A stretch of 64,000 nt of DNA from Setomelanomma holmii. Taxonomy: Eukaryota > Ascomycota > Dothideomycetes > Pleosporales > Phaeosphaeriaceae. The stretch covers positions 124,001 to 188,000 of the forward strand of contig ML978222.1 in assembly GCA_010015745.1 (NCBI GenBank). Reading direction: 5' to 3'. The notes beneath the pieces are model-generated. The model was not told the DNA's origin. It searched no databases and saw only the letters and a list, made by a program, of their open reading frames with translations. This document shows positions 1 through 11,149 of this stretch, piece after piece; position 1 is the stretch's first letter, and each line of letters starts with the position of its first letter. The position numbers and the translations under genes were made by a program.

Positions 1-140
1 AGACGCATCCTTGACTGTCCCGAAATGCAAGAACAGTTGTTACCGCCGCGCTTACGAGTTCGTTGGTCCCCTACCAGTAGCACCAGTGTCAAGATAGCCA
101 CCGTGAGCAAGACAACTGGCGCAAAAAGGAACGTGGTCAT
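1..140 (-). CDS. Possible 5' end of a membrane-anchored protein (partial)
   Basis: Reading leftward from an ATG at 140, the frame stays open to the window edge (46 codons). It begins MTTFLFAPVVLLTVAILTL, a run of about 20 hydrophobic residues followed by a basic stretch (RTRKR). This resembles an N-terminal membrane anchor or signal-anchor, as in cytochrome P450s and many other fungal membrane enzymes. The family cannot be named from this fragment. The rest of the gene lies outside the window, so this is only a plausible start. Confidence 0.35.
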   Translation of the reverse strand, partial: MTTFLFAPVVLLTVAILTLVLLVGDQRTRKRGGNNCSCISGQSRMR

Positions 141-1027
141 GTTGTGGAAGGACTAATGATTCGGTGATCGGCTTTTTTTTTGGTTGTCATTGGTATGGAG
201 TACAATCGAGTGGTCGAGGTTCTTCGTGTAGATATACTAGAGACGATGTACACCTGTATAGCCGTTCTAAACTTGCGTCAGTTGCGAATATCAGTTCAGG
301 TTACACGAAGCAGTCAAAATGGCCCATGACGAGGACTCACTGAGTCGCGTCGATCAGCGATACTTCGCAACGTGCAAGGCTCAAACTTTCTATAATGCCA
401 GCAATTTCATCAATGAGTACACCTGCACTGTCTTTTCCCGCACGTTGCAACTGCAGTTGAGTTATAGGTATCTGCCCTGTCAGCTCGCTTGGATTCGAGA
501 TTAACCAGGTAGACTAGTACTTACTGTGCCACGGCCTTACAGAGCCTTCTCTCCAGAACAACACAATCCCACTCTAACCAAGAGCCTATGCTATGTAGCA
601 TTCAGGGGTAAAGAAGATTGTTGTTCCCTATAATCTCCTTTTTCAATCCCAGAATCAGCAATTGATGGTGTCGGGCCTTAGTCTAGGTACCGTGCCGCAC
701 ACTTGGATGCATGTATCTACGCAAAATGCCACATGGGTCGGACAGTCCGAGATACGCTGGTATTTATCCTTCTGGTAGTCAGCCTTCTGTACACCTGCCA
801 TATTGAGACTATCCCGAAGTCCGACCGAGTCTGTATCGTTGTCGCGATCAATAGTGCCGGGCACCAGTTTGGCTCAGCCTTTCTTCCAGCTTAGCCGCAA
901 AGCGTAGACTCCGACAAGTCGCTCGAAGGAACAAATCCAGATGCATGATCATGTGTCTAGTCTATCGTTCCAGAATTCCGTTAGACTGGGCGATTGTAAG
1001 GCCTGCCACGAAGGAAGACTAGAGTGA
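141..1027. other. No convincing gene
   Basis: Only short open frames without domain features or coherent splice signals. It holds a run of nine T at about 172-180. It probably contains the promoter of the leftward gene and the unresolved 5' part of the LysM gene. Confidence 0.5.
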
Positions 1028-1636
1028 TCCAGATCGAGTACCACGAAATACTGCAGTTGGTGGGCCGATCTTACAACGGCCACTACCTGCGATGCGTTTC
1101 TGAGTGAGAACTACGTCGCTCTTGGTGACTTCCGTCGTTGGGTAATATCATTACCCAAGTCCTCCGCGTGCGGTTCAAAATACTCACAAAGATGACAGAA
1201 TCCTTCGATTACAGCGGGCTGTGGCAACTTGATCGTCGGCAAGTCGTACTGCTTCGAGGCTATCGGTGAGCCACTGCCGGCACCAGGTACGACCACACAA
1301 GCACCATCGACGTCCTCATCGGCAACACCAATCGTCTCAACGTCTTCAAAACCGGTCGTGATCTCATCAATCACGCCCACCACTTCTGTCAAGTCTAGTG
1401 CGACTGTCAGCACTACAACCACGAGCGCTGGGAACGGGGTTACCAATCCTCAGCCCACCCAACCTAGAATGGTCAGCAACTGCAATAAGTTCCACTGGAT
1501 AGCCAAGGGTGTTGTTTGCAGCCAAGTGATCAGCTACGAGAAGATCACGCTGGCCGACTTCGTCAAGTGGAACAATGGAGTCGGGTCGGATTGCAAGAGT
1601 ATGTGGGCCATGTCGTATGTCTGCGTTGGTGTCTGA
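1028..1636 (+). CDS. LysM-domain protein, 5' end unresolved
   Basis: Two fungal-type LysM modules are visible. The first runs from YCSWWADLTT through GDFRRW, an intron at 1142-1198 (GTAATATC to GATGACAG, branch TACTCAC), then NPSITAGCGNLIVGKSYC. A Ser/Thr-rich linker of about 60 residues follows. The second module runs from SNCNKFHWIAKGVVC to WAMSYVCVGV and ends at TGA 1634-1636. Such proteins bind chitin or N-acetylglucosamine and are usually secreted; some plant-associated fungi use them as effectors. Upstream of the first module the frame meets a TGA at 1025, and neither a start codon nor a signal peptide could be connected. The gene may have further 5' exons or be truncated and dead. Confidence 0.6.
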
Positions 1637-2355
1637 AGTTTCCTTGGTGTGGCTACAAGCCGGTTCGAAGACATGAGGTGGACATATACCTTTGTATGCC
1701 TTCGGCAATTCCAAGTAGTAACGTGAAATAAGATTTTTGACCCGCAGTCAAAAGTTGCTAGCCGACGCGACCCAATCTGAGTTGGGCTCTTCCGTGCGTG
1801 GTGAGAGTATACAGGCCCCGTCCTCGCACCTGTTTGACCAATTGAGCTATGCCGTGTCGCAATTCTCCAGCCTAGCTACAAGCTGCAACGCGTCGCGCGG
1901 TGCATGCGTGGAAGAGCACCTCTCTCTAAACAGCAGCACATCTGAGCACAGCTGAAGGGCAAAGGTGATAGAGGGTTCAGATACGAGGCTACGAAGAAGA
2001 ATGCAGAGGTGTAGAGGTGTAGAGGAGAAGGCTAGACGCGATGCGGAGGGCACTAAGTAACTCGGTGAATCTCGGCTACGCCGCGCCGACGGCAATCGCT
2101 ATCCCCATTCCCGGTCAACAACATCATCGAAATGTCGAGTCGTGCATCTTCCTACCCCACATTCGTCATTATTAATGCACCATATTGCGTGATGTGGTCA
2201 ATCGCAGTTCTAGAAGTCCCGAGCCGTAGCTGCTTCATCGCTCTTTAAAACCACCATAAAGTAGACAGCCCCGCGGACGTCATTGAACCCTGAGCATTCT
2301 AGGAACCGCACCAAGCCATTGACGCGCAAACAAATACCTTCTCATATCGGCCAAT
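1637..2355. other. Intergenic, nothing recognised
   Basis: It separates the LysM gene from the reductase gene and presumably carries the reductase promoter. Open frames here are short and without recognisable motifs. Confidence 0.5.
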
Positions 2356-3378
2356 ATGAAAGAAGCGGTCGTCGCCAAGGGCCCAAAGGTCACCATCAAA
2401 GATGTACCGATTCCGGAACCTCAAACAGACCAAGTCGTTATTCAAGTCGTGGTTTCTGGCAGCAATCCCAAAGACTGGAAGATCCCAGAATACTTCCCCG
2501 ATTACAACGCAAATTCGGGCGATGATATCGCTGGTATCGTGCACAGCGTCGGGAGCAATGTCTGGGAGTTCAAGCCTGGCGATCGAGTCGCATCTTTCCA
2601 CGAGATGTTGAGCGGCGGTGGTAGTTTCGCCGAGTATGCCGTAGGCTGGTCCTGGACGACGTTCCATATTCCAAACAACGTCAACTTTGAGGAGGCAGCA
2701 ACTCTCCCTTTGGCAGCTATGACTGCAGCGATTGGACTGCACCAGCGCCTTGGGCTGCCGGACCCATGGACGCCAGTCAAAGAGTCGACACCGTTGGTGG
2801 TGTATGGCGGCGCAGCTGCAGTAGGCGCGTATGTCATTAAGCTCGCCAGGCTTGCCAACATCCATCCTATCATTGCTGTTGCGGGACGCGGCGAGAAGTT
2901 CGTCGAAGGACTGATTGATCGATCACAGGGCGACACTATCGTCGATTACCGCAAGAGCGACGATGCGGTGGTGCAGGGCATCAAGGACGCGTTAAAAGGC
3001 GCGAAGCTCAACTATGCGTACGACGCAACTTCTGAGCACAACTCCTACACCAACATTGTCAAGGTGTTGGAGCCAAATGGTCACCTTACACTTGTTCTAC
3101 CGGGAAGGAAGTACGAAGGCATTCCTGAAACCGTGCAGCAGACGATCACTTCGGTCGGAGAGGCGCACAAGGGCGACAAAGACTTTGCATACATCTACTT
3201 CAGATACCTAGCCAGGGGATTGGCTGAAGGCTTTTTCAAGCCGCACCCGCATGAGGTCATCGCCGGAGGCTTGGGAGGCGTAGAGGAGGGTTTGCGGAAC
3301 CTGAAGGAGGGTAAGGCGAGTGGTGTCAAGTACGTATTCAAGATTGGCGAGACCAGTGGTGTCAAGGAGAAACTATGA
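2356..3378 (+). CDS. Medium-chain dehydrogenase/reductase (quinone-oxidoreductase-like)
   Basis: A single-exon gene of 340 residues starting at the ATG at 2356. It has the GroES-like N-terminal fold of the MDR superfamily (PKVTIKDVPIPEP, then NPKDWK near residue 37, DDIAGIVHSVGSNV near 56, FKPGDRVASF near 72). The Rossmann nucleotide-binding loop is GGAAAVGAY at residues 151-159. It lacks the zinc-ligand set of classical alcohol dehydrogenases and is closest in style to fungal NAD(P)H-dependent enoyl reductases and quinone oxidoreductases. The length is normal and no intron is needed. The physiological substrate cannot be told; it could serve the neighbouring acid-metabolism genes or be independent. 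Confidence 0.93.
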   Translation: MKEAVVAKGPKVTIKDVPIPEPQTDQVVIQVVVSGSNPKDWKIPEYFPDYNANSGDDIAGIVHSVGSNVWEFKPGDRVASFHEMLSGGGSFAEYAVGWSWTTFHIPNNVNFEEAATLPLAAMTAAIGLHQRLGLPDPWTPVKESTPLVVYGGAAAVGAYVIKLARLANIHPIIAVAGRGEKFVEGLIDRSQGDTIVDYRKSDDAVVQGIKDALKGAKLNYAYDATSEHNSYTNIVKVLEPNGHLTLVLPGRKYEGIPETVQQTITSVGEAHKGDKDFAYIYFRYLARGLAEGFFKPHPHEVIAGGLGGVEEGLRNLKEGKASGVKYVFKIGETSGVKEKL

Positions 3379-3555
3379 ATGTAGAGACAAAGCAAGATAC
3401 TGAGTTGTAGCTGGATCAGAAGTTTTTCTGAGTGGACACAAACCCAATAATGCCGAGATCTTGTGTAGGCACGCCTGGGTATGTTGAGGGGAAGGCCGAT
3501 CTCTAGTCACAAGCTCCTCGCCGGCTCCTTGCCGTTCGACCAAAGCTCATCTTCG

Positions 3556-4317
3556 TTAGCCAATCATCCTTTCCTCAGCGATTTCATGTTGTATTCGTTG
3601 CACCTCGAGATAGTCCCCTTCGACATGTTTACCATAGCCTGCATCTTCGTCTATGAAAACCACATTTTCGATGGCACAAGGCCAGAGACAGGCATCCACG
3701 CCATCTCCCCAGTCCCAAAAGCGATCAATGCAGACCACATGAATCTTTTCGACGTTAAGAAAAAATCGAAGGAGGTCTTTCTCATAGTAAAAGTTACCAG
3801 AATCTCATCCATCTGTCCATTTACGACTGAGCCTCAATCCCTGGATAGACGATGCAATCGGTAGAAAGTAAACCAGATGCGACTTCCCTATGTCAATCAA
3901 ATCAATGTTCAGGTTCAGCCAAACATATCGGCGATCTGTGCCGTGCTGCTCGTCGACGTCCAAGGAGATTCGTCGGTAAAGTCCGTGATTCCGGGCTTCT
4001 CGACAAGTATGCAGCGCCGCAGGGATTGTTGACGAAACCATGTGGACATATGGCTGGTAAGATTTCCATTCTTGTCGAGCTTTTTTTCTCGCCTTTCGCC
4101 CTGCACGTTTCGAGCTGGGCACGCCGCTCATGGCTTCCTTAAACCTCGAAGAGTCGATGTAATGCCATTCGCTTGGGTGCGACCACATTACTTCGCGAGG
4201 GTCTTCCGGCATCGGCTGCACAATGCGGACCTCGACCTCACGAGGTTCAACGGTCATTTCCCATATGGCTAAGCGAAGTACTAACGGCAACCTGGGAAAT
4301 GGATAGAAGGTGGACAT
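3556..4317 (-). pseudogene. 2EXR-domain protein interrupted by one TGA
   Basis: The N-terminal half (ATG at 4317) begins with the 2EXR signature FPRLPLVLRLAIWEMTVEPR. The frame hits TGA at 3805-3807. The same frame continues directly after it with typical 2EXR C-terminal sequence (NFYYEKDLLRFFLNVEKIHV, then FWDWGDGVDACLWPC) to a natural-looking end at 3556. The codons on both sides are in phase and no usable intron boundaries flank the stop, so one substitution disables an otherwise intact gene of about 253 codons. 2EXR proteins are expanded in Pezizomycotina and of unknown function. Readthrough is possible in principle, but the context TGA-GAT is not the strong TGA-CTA type. Confidence 0.75.
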
Positions 4318-4977
4318 GTCGTGAATGGGCCGAGTGACTACCGGCTATTCCTGGTGATCAATATGATCAGCGCCAACCAGTCTCCGCTGTAAGAAAATGG
4401 TAGGAGAAAAAGCTCACCAAATCAGCGAACAATGTCTAATTGGGCAGTCGCGAAGTCTTCTACGGCGCGTCTGGATGAATGGTACGAAGCGACTTAGATG
4501 CAATGCCGAGAAGGTTGGCGGCATCAAAGTTGTACTACGTGACACTGTGGGCTGCGCGCAAGATAACGCAAGAACCTATCAGGCGAGGCTAATGCAGGAA
4601 CCATGGGCAGGTGGCATACCAGATATATGGCTGCAGTGGACAGTCGAACGCTCGCTTAATATCGTCGAAGGCACCTGTGTCATGTTGCGTCCGCAACGTG
4701 CGTCACTGTCGCCCTGGCGACTTTGGGACTTGGTTGCCGGACGGACAATTTCCGCCCAACTGAGTGCATACTGCTTCCGGAATCCGGTCGCTTAGCCGCA
4801 ATCCCTGTATTGACTTCGAAGAACGAGGGGAAATCAGGAAGATTGACAGGGATTGCTGATTCGTCATTGCCTGACAGGGATTGCATCCGAGTTGACGAGA
4901 TATTGTATGAGAATGGCGTGGTCGCTATACCCCATAACATTGAACATCACTCGAGGAGTCTCGTACCACAGCTCGTC
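4318..4977. other. Intergenic, shared upstream region
   Basis: It lies between the divergent 2EXR pseudogene and the dehydratase gene. An open frame continues upstream of the dehydratase start, but the extension has no family similarity and begins without a convincing ATG, so I treat it as leader/promoter. Confidence 0.5.
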
Positions 4978-6900
4978 ATGAGCGATATGCAATTCGACGC
5001 GAGCTTAGACTATGACCTCGACAAACCAATTCCCACGACTGCGACCGGTCTGCGTCAAGGCCTTACATCCTATGGAGATCCACATTTCTCCCTGTTCTTG
5101 CGGAAAGTCTTCATCAAGGCACTTGGGTACACAGATGATACACTATCGCGCCCAATCGTGGGCATCGTCAACACTTATTCCAGCTTCAACCCTTGTCATG
5201 CGAACATCCCACAGCTTATCGACGCCGTCAAGCGTGGGGTCCAATCGAGCGGAGGATTAGCCATCGACTTTCCGACTATCAGTATTCATGAGAGCTTTGC
5301 GAGTCCGACTAGCATGCTTTTGAGAAACTTGATGAGCATGGACACGGAAGAAACGATTCAAGCTCAGCCGGTCGACGCTGTCGTGCTCATTGGAGGTAGG
5401 CTTCACACAATATTTATCTCAATGTTGCAAGCTGACCGCAGCACAAGGGTGCGACAAGACTACACCCGCGCAGCTCATGGGTGGCATATCAGCCAACAAG
5501 CCTATTGTGCACCTAGTGACTGGTCCGATGATGCCCGGGAGCCACAAAGGCGTTCGCATAGGTGCGTGCACCGATTGCAGGAACAATTGGGCCAATTTTC
5601 GTGCCGGCACCATCGACGTTGAAGACATCTCGGCCATCAACGATGAGCTTGCTCCTACTGTGAGCATTGTTCCCTTCCTTCAATGATAATGGTTGACAAA
5701 CTGTAGGGCGGAACGTGCGGAGTGATGGGCACCGCGAGCACTATGGCCTGCATCTTGGCAGCCTTGGGTATGATGCCACTCAACGGTGCCACCGCCCCAG
5801 CTGTCTCTTCAGCGCGTCTACGTGTAGCCGAAGCAACAGGAAAGATTGCCGTTCAAGCGTCGTCAACGAGATTGACACCTCAGCAAATCCTGAGTCGTGA
5901 GTCATTCCTCAACGCTATCACAGTGCTGCAGGCTATCGGTGGCTCCACAAACGCCGTTGTACACCTTATGGCCATTATCGGAAGGCATCCCGATGTTGCA
6001 GGTACCATCACACTTGACACTTTCAACGAGATTGGTCGAGGAACGCCTCTTCTGGTAGACCTCAAGCCGAGCGGTGAGAACTACATGACGGACTTCCATA
6101 ACTCTGGCGGCATGGTTGCTTTGCTTCACGAGCTAAAGCCATTGCTATATCTCGACGCGAAGACAGTGTCTGGTAGGACTCTTGGAGAGGAGCTTGCGAC
6201 GGCCCCATATGTTAGGGTACCTCGTCTATCGCCGACAAATTGCTTGCATGCTCTCGATAGTCCACTTTATCCCGCATCGTCGCTTGTGGTACTTCGTGGC
6301 AATCTATGTCCTAATGGAGCGATTATGAAAGCAAGTGCATCGAAGGACAGGAGATTGTTGCGGCATAAAGGTCGAGCAGTAGTCTTCGCAAACTCGGCTG
6401 ATCTAGCAGCGCGCATCGACAGCTCGGACCTTAAAGTCGATGCAGACAGCATTTTGGTACTCCAAAGTATCGGCCCAGTAGGAAATCCTGGCATGCCAGA
6501 GTCAGGTCTGATACCTATTCCACGCAAGCTCAGCGAGCATGGTGTGCAAGACATGCTTCGACTTTCCGATGGCAGAATGAGTGGGACGGCAGGAGGAACA
6601 ATTGGTCTGCACATTTCGCCAGAGTCTTCAGACCCAGATTCAGTACTCGGCATCGTCGAAGACGGCGACATAATCGAGTGCAATATTGACCAAGGTGCGC
6701 TCGAATTGCATGTGGCGGATGCCGATATCAAGAAAAGAATCGAGGTACGGAAGAACACAAGCGGGGCGATAGGCAAGGCGGCGCAATTGCGCACAAGAGG
6801 CTACCGCGGACTGTATATGCGGAGCGTCAACCAAGCGCACGAGGGCGCTGACTTTGACTTTTTGACCGCTGGCGGCCCTACAGCCGACTCAAGGGCCTAG
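4978..6900 (+). CDS. IlvD/Edd-family dehydratase (dihydroxy-acid or sugar-acid dehydratase)
   Basis: Three exons: 4978-5395, 5448-5659 and 5707-6900, giving 607 residues; introns are 52 and 47 nt. The start is MSDMQFDASLDYDLDKP; a second ATG lies three codons on. Cysteines expected to hold the iron-sulfur cluster are visible: NPCHANI (Cys 73), GGCDKTTPAQ (about 141) and GGTCGVMGTASTM (about 213). The C-terminal part has GNLCPNGAIMKASAS and LSDGRMSGTAGG. The family removes water from 2,3-dihydroxy acids: branched-chain intermediates in mitochondria, or aldonic acids such as arabonate and xylonate in sugar catabolism. No mitochondrial presequence is evident and the neighbours are a specific regulator and an Ldh2-type dehydrogenase, so a sugar-acid role seems more likely than valine/isoleucine synthesis. 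The substrate is inferred. Confidence 0.93.
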
Positions 6901-9130
6901 AAATCCTGGGCAGTATAGACGAAATCTGATTGTGGTATGAAGCCGTCGAAGAGGCTTCGCATAACAGCGTCAATATCCATGTTGTCGCCAAAGTCATACG
7001 ATTGCTGAACAGGGTCAAACCAGCTCGTATATCCGGTCTGCGTATCGGTAGGAAGAGCGGGTGGCGAAGAGCATACTGTGGCGTAATTCTGTCCGGATCT
7101 GCTGCCGCTGTCCAAGTCATTGTGCGACACCATGGATACCTTGGGAAACGCTGCAACCGCTGCGAGCTCTCTTTGCGAAGCTGTTGTGCGGACGCTTTCA
7201 ACCCAACATAGCGTCGACCTGCTCAGGTCTTCTAGAATGTTACGTGCGCGTTTTGCACCCGACCAGTGTTCGCCCATTGCGCCGAGAATGCTTAGGCTGA
7301 TATTTGTGTCGCCCACAAGATCTTCCAGCTTGACGTTCATAGCAAGCTCTGATACAGATCGTAAGCAATATATCATTGTGATCGTGGCTGAGATGATCCC
7401 GTGCAAGGTGATCCAATCATGTACCATGAGCTCTTGCCTGTATAGCTTATCGTACAGTCGGATACTCTTGCGTGCGGACTCATGACATTCGATTAGTGCA
7501 CCTGATGAAGGTATAGGTATGGCTGGGCTTGGACGAAGGAGCAGCACCTTCATGGCGTGATATCGTATTTCGCACAGCGTCTCCATGTAAGTGTTGCCGC
7601 TGACGTCGCGCGGGAACCTTGAGGACCACTCGTCAAAGCGGCTAAGCATATCGCGTTGCCATGCAAGGATATCGGTGATGGGAGGATATGCGTAAGACGG
7701 AGCCTCGCGCACGATGCTATTAGCAACGTACTTAAGCTCAGAGTTTAGCTTAGCCAATTTGAAGAAATGTATGGATATTGCGATACAGCTAGCGCTCCCT
7801 ACCGTTGGTGCTGGCCCTGGCAAATCCTCCTCATCGAGGTCGTTTGGTAGCTAGATGCAGTGAGCAGTTTGTTCGAATTGGTAATGTGGAAAAGGCTCAC
7901 CCTGAGTTCACAAGCCTCATCGCGTAGCCCTATAGGGCGACCCATCATGGTCGAGATGGAGCGATCGAGAGTATATACTGTCCAGAAGAGTCGCGTTCTC
8001 ATCTCTTGGTCCACTAGAGAAATGCCGGATGATGCTGTGACATTTCTTTGTAGGCCTAGGTCCACCACTGCGGCAACGCACTGATAGTTTAAATGCCATA
8101 TGCTAAGACGCATATGCGGATTGTGAAACGTGAAGATCAAAAGCAGAAGCATGCACTGCAGTCCCTGAATCGAGCTTTGCAGATTAAGTTGGTCGAAATA
8201 CTGCAATGCTGAAAGGCAGTAAGATTCGCCTGAGAATTGGCGCTTGCTCCGATGAGAGAGAATAGTCGCTGAGATAGCCAAGACCATGTATAGATGGAAG
8301 CTCACATGAGGATCTTCCTGGCGCGACCCAGCATTGGTCACTCTCTCAGAGAGCATCTTGTCGACGGCAGCCCGAAAGGAAGGCTCGTGAAGGACAGGCC
8401 ATTGAGGATGTATTGTATCAAAATACGCCTTGCAAAGTCGATCCACGAGCGACTGATTTGGGAAGGGCAAGGGGCCTTGAACCGCATCGATGAGATCGTT
8501 GATGATGGACTGGCTAGCTGATGACTCGGCTCGTGACACAGGCCAGACATTCTTCTGTGATGATTTTGCAAGAAGGAAACGGGCGAGAAAGTAGCCACTC
8601 GATGGTCCGATGTACTTTGGATCCGTATGTGCGCCAATCGAGATCAATCCAATCTCATGGGCGCGCCTGTCTGGAGGTCTTGCCAACTGATCTGTAGTAC
8701 TGATGGGTGGTGTTAGCTCGCTTTGTCGTTCTTGCTGCTGCCGCGAGGCGTTGCCCTCGACATCGACAAGATCCTGTGTGATTGTCTCTTCCGATAACTC
8801 TACCGACAGATCTACGTCGTGAAGCCTATTGCGAATTATTGATTCCAGCCATGCGATGCGCCTACTAAGACGCAGTACTTCTCGCTCGCCAGCGCGGTCA
8901 CGAGGTGCAGAACGAAGTCGCAAGCTATCACCGTCGACACATTCAGCCGAAGCTTTCTGGCAATTGTTGCATACTGGATACTGGCCGTCGCACTGCAATT
9001 CCCCATTTGATCAGACGATCTGCCATTTTCCGTCATTCCGCTGAGTGGTACTTACGCGGATTTTGCGTCGCTGACACCGCGCACAGGCGAGTCGAAGTCG
9101 CGGGTTCCGGCGTGCTTCTTTGTCGGGCAT
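6897..9130 (-). CDS. Zn2Cys6 transcription factor with fungal-specific TF domain
   Basis: Three exons read leftward: 9130-9056, 8992-7901 and 7850-6897, encoding 706 residues. The first intron splits the zinc cluster after CARCQRRKIR and the next exon resumes with CDGQYPVC, giving ligands C16, C19, C26, C33, C36 and C43. A short basic and leucine-rich linker (about 55-80) could mediate dimerisation. The middle homology region includes YFDTIHPQWPVLHEPSF, RTRLFWTVYTLDRSISTMMG and, after the second intron, LPNDLDEEDLP. The start is unambiguous because the exon is short and rich in basic residues. It is convergent with the dehydratase (their stops share CTAG) and divergent from the Ldh2-like gene with 250 bp between starts, so it likely regulates these neighbours; that is inference. 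Confidence 0.93.
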
Positions 9131-9380
9131 TGTCCGTTGTTGTCGCGGGCAGATTGCGCTGCAGCCGTGGTGTTGCGAAGACGGGCGGGCAGCGGCTTTT
9201 CTCCGTCAGAAGCCTGAACAGAAACGTAATGCCTCGGGAAATGTCCGTCGTCTCCCAGCCAAATGCTCCCAACACAACCGTGAAGCAACGCGATGTTCAC
9301 TACGATCATATTTCGCGGCTTGAATCACCCACTTCGAGTAATTGCGCAATCTATCCTGCGACCTGGCCGTCGAAACCATC

Positions 9381-10517
9381 ATGGCTGAAGCCGCAGCTGA
9401 CCAGAAAATCTTCGTCACTGCAGACCATGCTCGAGACTTTGTTCAAAACCTTCTCATCGCGAATGATGTCCCCTCTGAGAATGCGACCATCGTTGCGCGA
9501 TGTTTGATTGCAGCCGATCTGCGTGGCGTCGACACACATGGAATGAATCGAATCCCGTCCTATCTCGAGCGGATACGACAAGGCGTCCTGAATGGTGCAG
9601 CAACACCAGAAGTCAGGCAGATCACTCCAGTAGTAACGCAAGTGGATGCACTTAATGGCTGGGGTTTCGTCGCAGCGGACGTTGGAATGGCAGCCGCAAT
9701 TGAGGCTGCGAAGGTACGCGATCATATCCATGTATCTTACGAGCACGTAGTCAAGACTAATCGTGTGTTTTAGGTCTATGGCATCGGCATGGCCAGCATC
9801 AAGCACTCCAACCATTTTGGCATGAGCGCTTGGATTGTGCAAAAAGCGCTCGACGCCAACATGATGAGCCTAGTCTTCACCAACTCCAGCCCAGCATTAC
9901 CAGCTTGGGGCGGAAAGAGCAAATTACTTGGTGTATCGCCGCTAGCATGTGGTGCACCCGGCAGAGACAACAACTTCATCCTCGATATGGCCCCATCTAT
10001 CGCAGCAAGAGGCAAGATACACAAGGCAAAGAGAAGAGGCGAGTCTATACCTTCAGACTGGGCACTGGATAAAGATGGTCATACAACGACAGACCCAGCA
10101 GCGGCTTTGGATGGCGGTGTCATGCTTCCTATGGGCGGTCCAAAAGGCTCGGGTCTGGCTGTCATGATGGACGTGTTTTCAGGAGTACTCTCTGGCTCTG
10201 CATTCGCGGGACATGTGACAGGCCCTTACGATCCCTCGAAACCGTCAGATGTTGGACACTTCCTTGTGGCTATCAAGCCTGATCTGTTCATGTGCCTGCA
10301 GGACTTTAGAGATCGCATGCAATATCTCTACGACAGGGTTGTGGGTGCGGAGAGGGCTGCGGGTGTGGAGAGGATATATTTCCCCGGTGAATTGGAGCAG
10401 CTGCAAGAAGCGGAGCGGGAGATTACGGGTATACCGTTTGTTCAAGCTGAGATAGACGCTCTCAATGAGGAGGCATCCAGAGTTAGAGTAAGCCTTTTGC
10501 ATGGAAATCTAATTTGA
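9381..10517 (+). CDS. Malate/L-lactate dehydrogenase family (Ldh2/YlbC-type) oxidoreductase
   Basis: Exons 9381-9713 and 9774-10517 (intron 60 nt, GTACGC to TTTTAG) encode about 358 residues. Family hallmarks are DTHGMNRIPSYLERI near residue 54, the catalytic-histidine segment KHSNHFGMSAW, then PAWGGKSKLLGVSP, LDMAPSIAARGKI and MGGPKGSGLAVMMD. This family uses NAD(P)H to interconvert 2-oxo and 2-hydroxy acids (malate, lactate, ureidoglycolate, diketogulonate). It fits a pathway in which the dehydratase yields a 2-keto acid. The C-terminus is uncertain: the frame ends at 10517 with non-conserved residues, while a family-like ending (EAGIKKLLL) occurs in another frame at about 10542-10584, so a 3' intron or a frameshift may exist. 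Confidence 0.88.
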
Positions 10518-11149
10518 GTGAACCATCCCAGTGTTGTTTTTAGAAGCTGGGATTAAGAAACTCCTATTGACGGGTCCCAGGTAATGCAGCAGTCAGACAA
10601 TCTGCGCACACTTCATCTAATAGTACATTGTGTTGAGAATACGTGGGTTCAGTCCAGGTTGGTAGAAGGAAGCCTCAGGTCCCCATGCGGTGAGCGTGGC
10701 TGGCGACCTGGTGGGCAGGAAGGTACCATGATAGACGCTACTGTACTCAGCTTGTGAGGACGTACACAACACGATAGTCAAGACAATACGTTGCAGCCAC
10801 CCCACCTTGTCCCTCTCCTTACTCGATTATCCATGGTAGTCATACTACTAGAGGGACCTTGTTCTAATACATTGCCCATATCTTCCACACTTCTCATCGA
10901 ATACATGATGAGGACAGCTTCCCGCTTACGAAGCTTGTTGAATGCTAGTAGAGATCTAAAATTCTAAAATTCCATAGAACGATTCCTCCGCACGAATTTC
11001 TTCTGCAGCTGTTTCACCCACGGCAAGTGTTCACCGGACGACGTCCGGATTCCGTAGATCTGTGCTCTTTTCTTGTTTGGTACTACCATGATCTTGCTCT
11101 CTGGTGCACAGGAATTACACTGACATTCTAGGTAATGCACTCCGCTAGC
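10518..11149. other. Intergenic, nothing recognised beyond a possible Ldh2 3' exon
   Basis: The first 65 bases contain the family-like C-terminal codons described for the dehydrogenase. The remainder has only short frames and a small imperfect repeat (aaattctaaaattcc near 10957). Confidence 0.45.

Noticed and set aside
1641..1700. A ggttcgaag sequence like a tRNA B box
   Set aside because: No matching A box, stems or anticodon loop around it.
4397..4795. A 132-codon open frame upstream of the dehydratase
   Set aside because: No domain, poor composition, and it overlaps the probable promoter.
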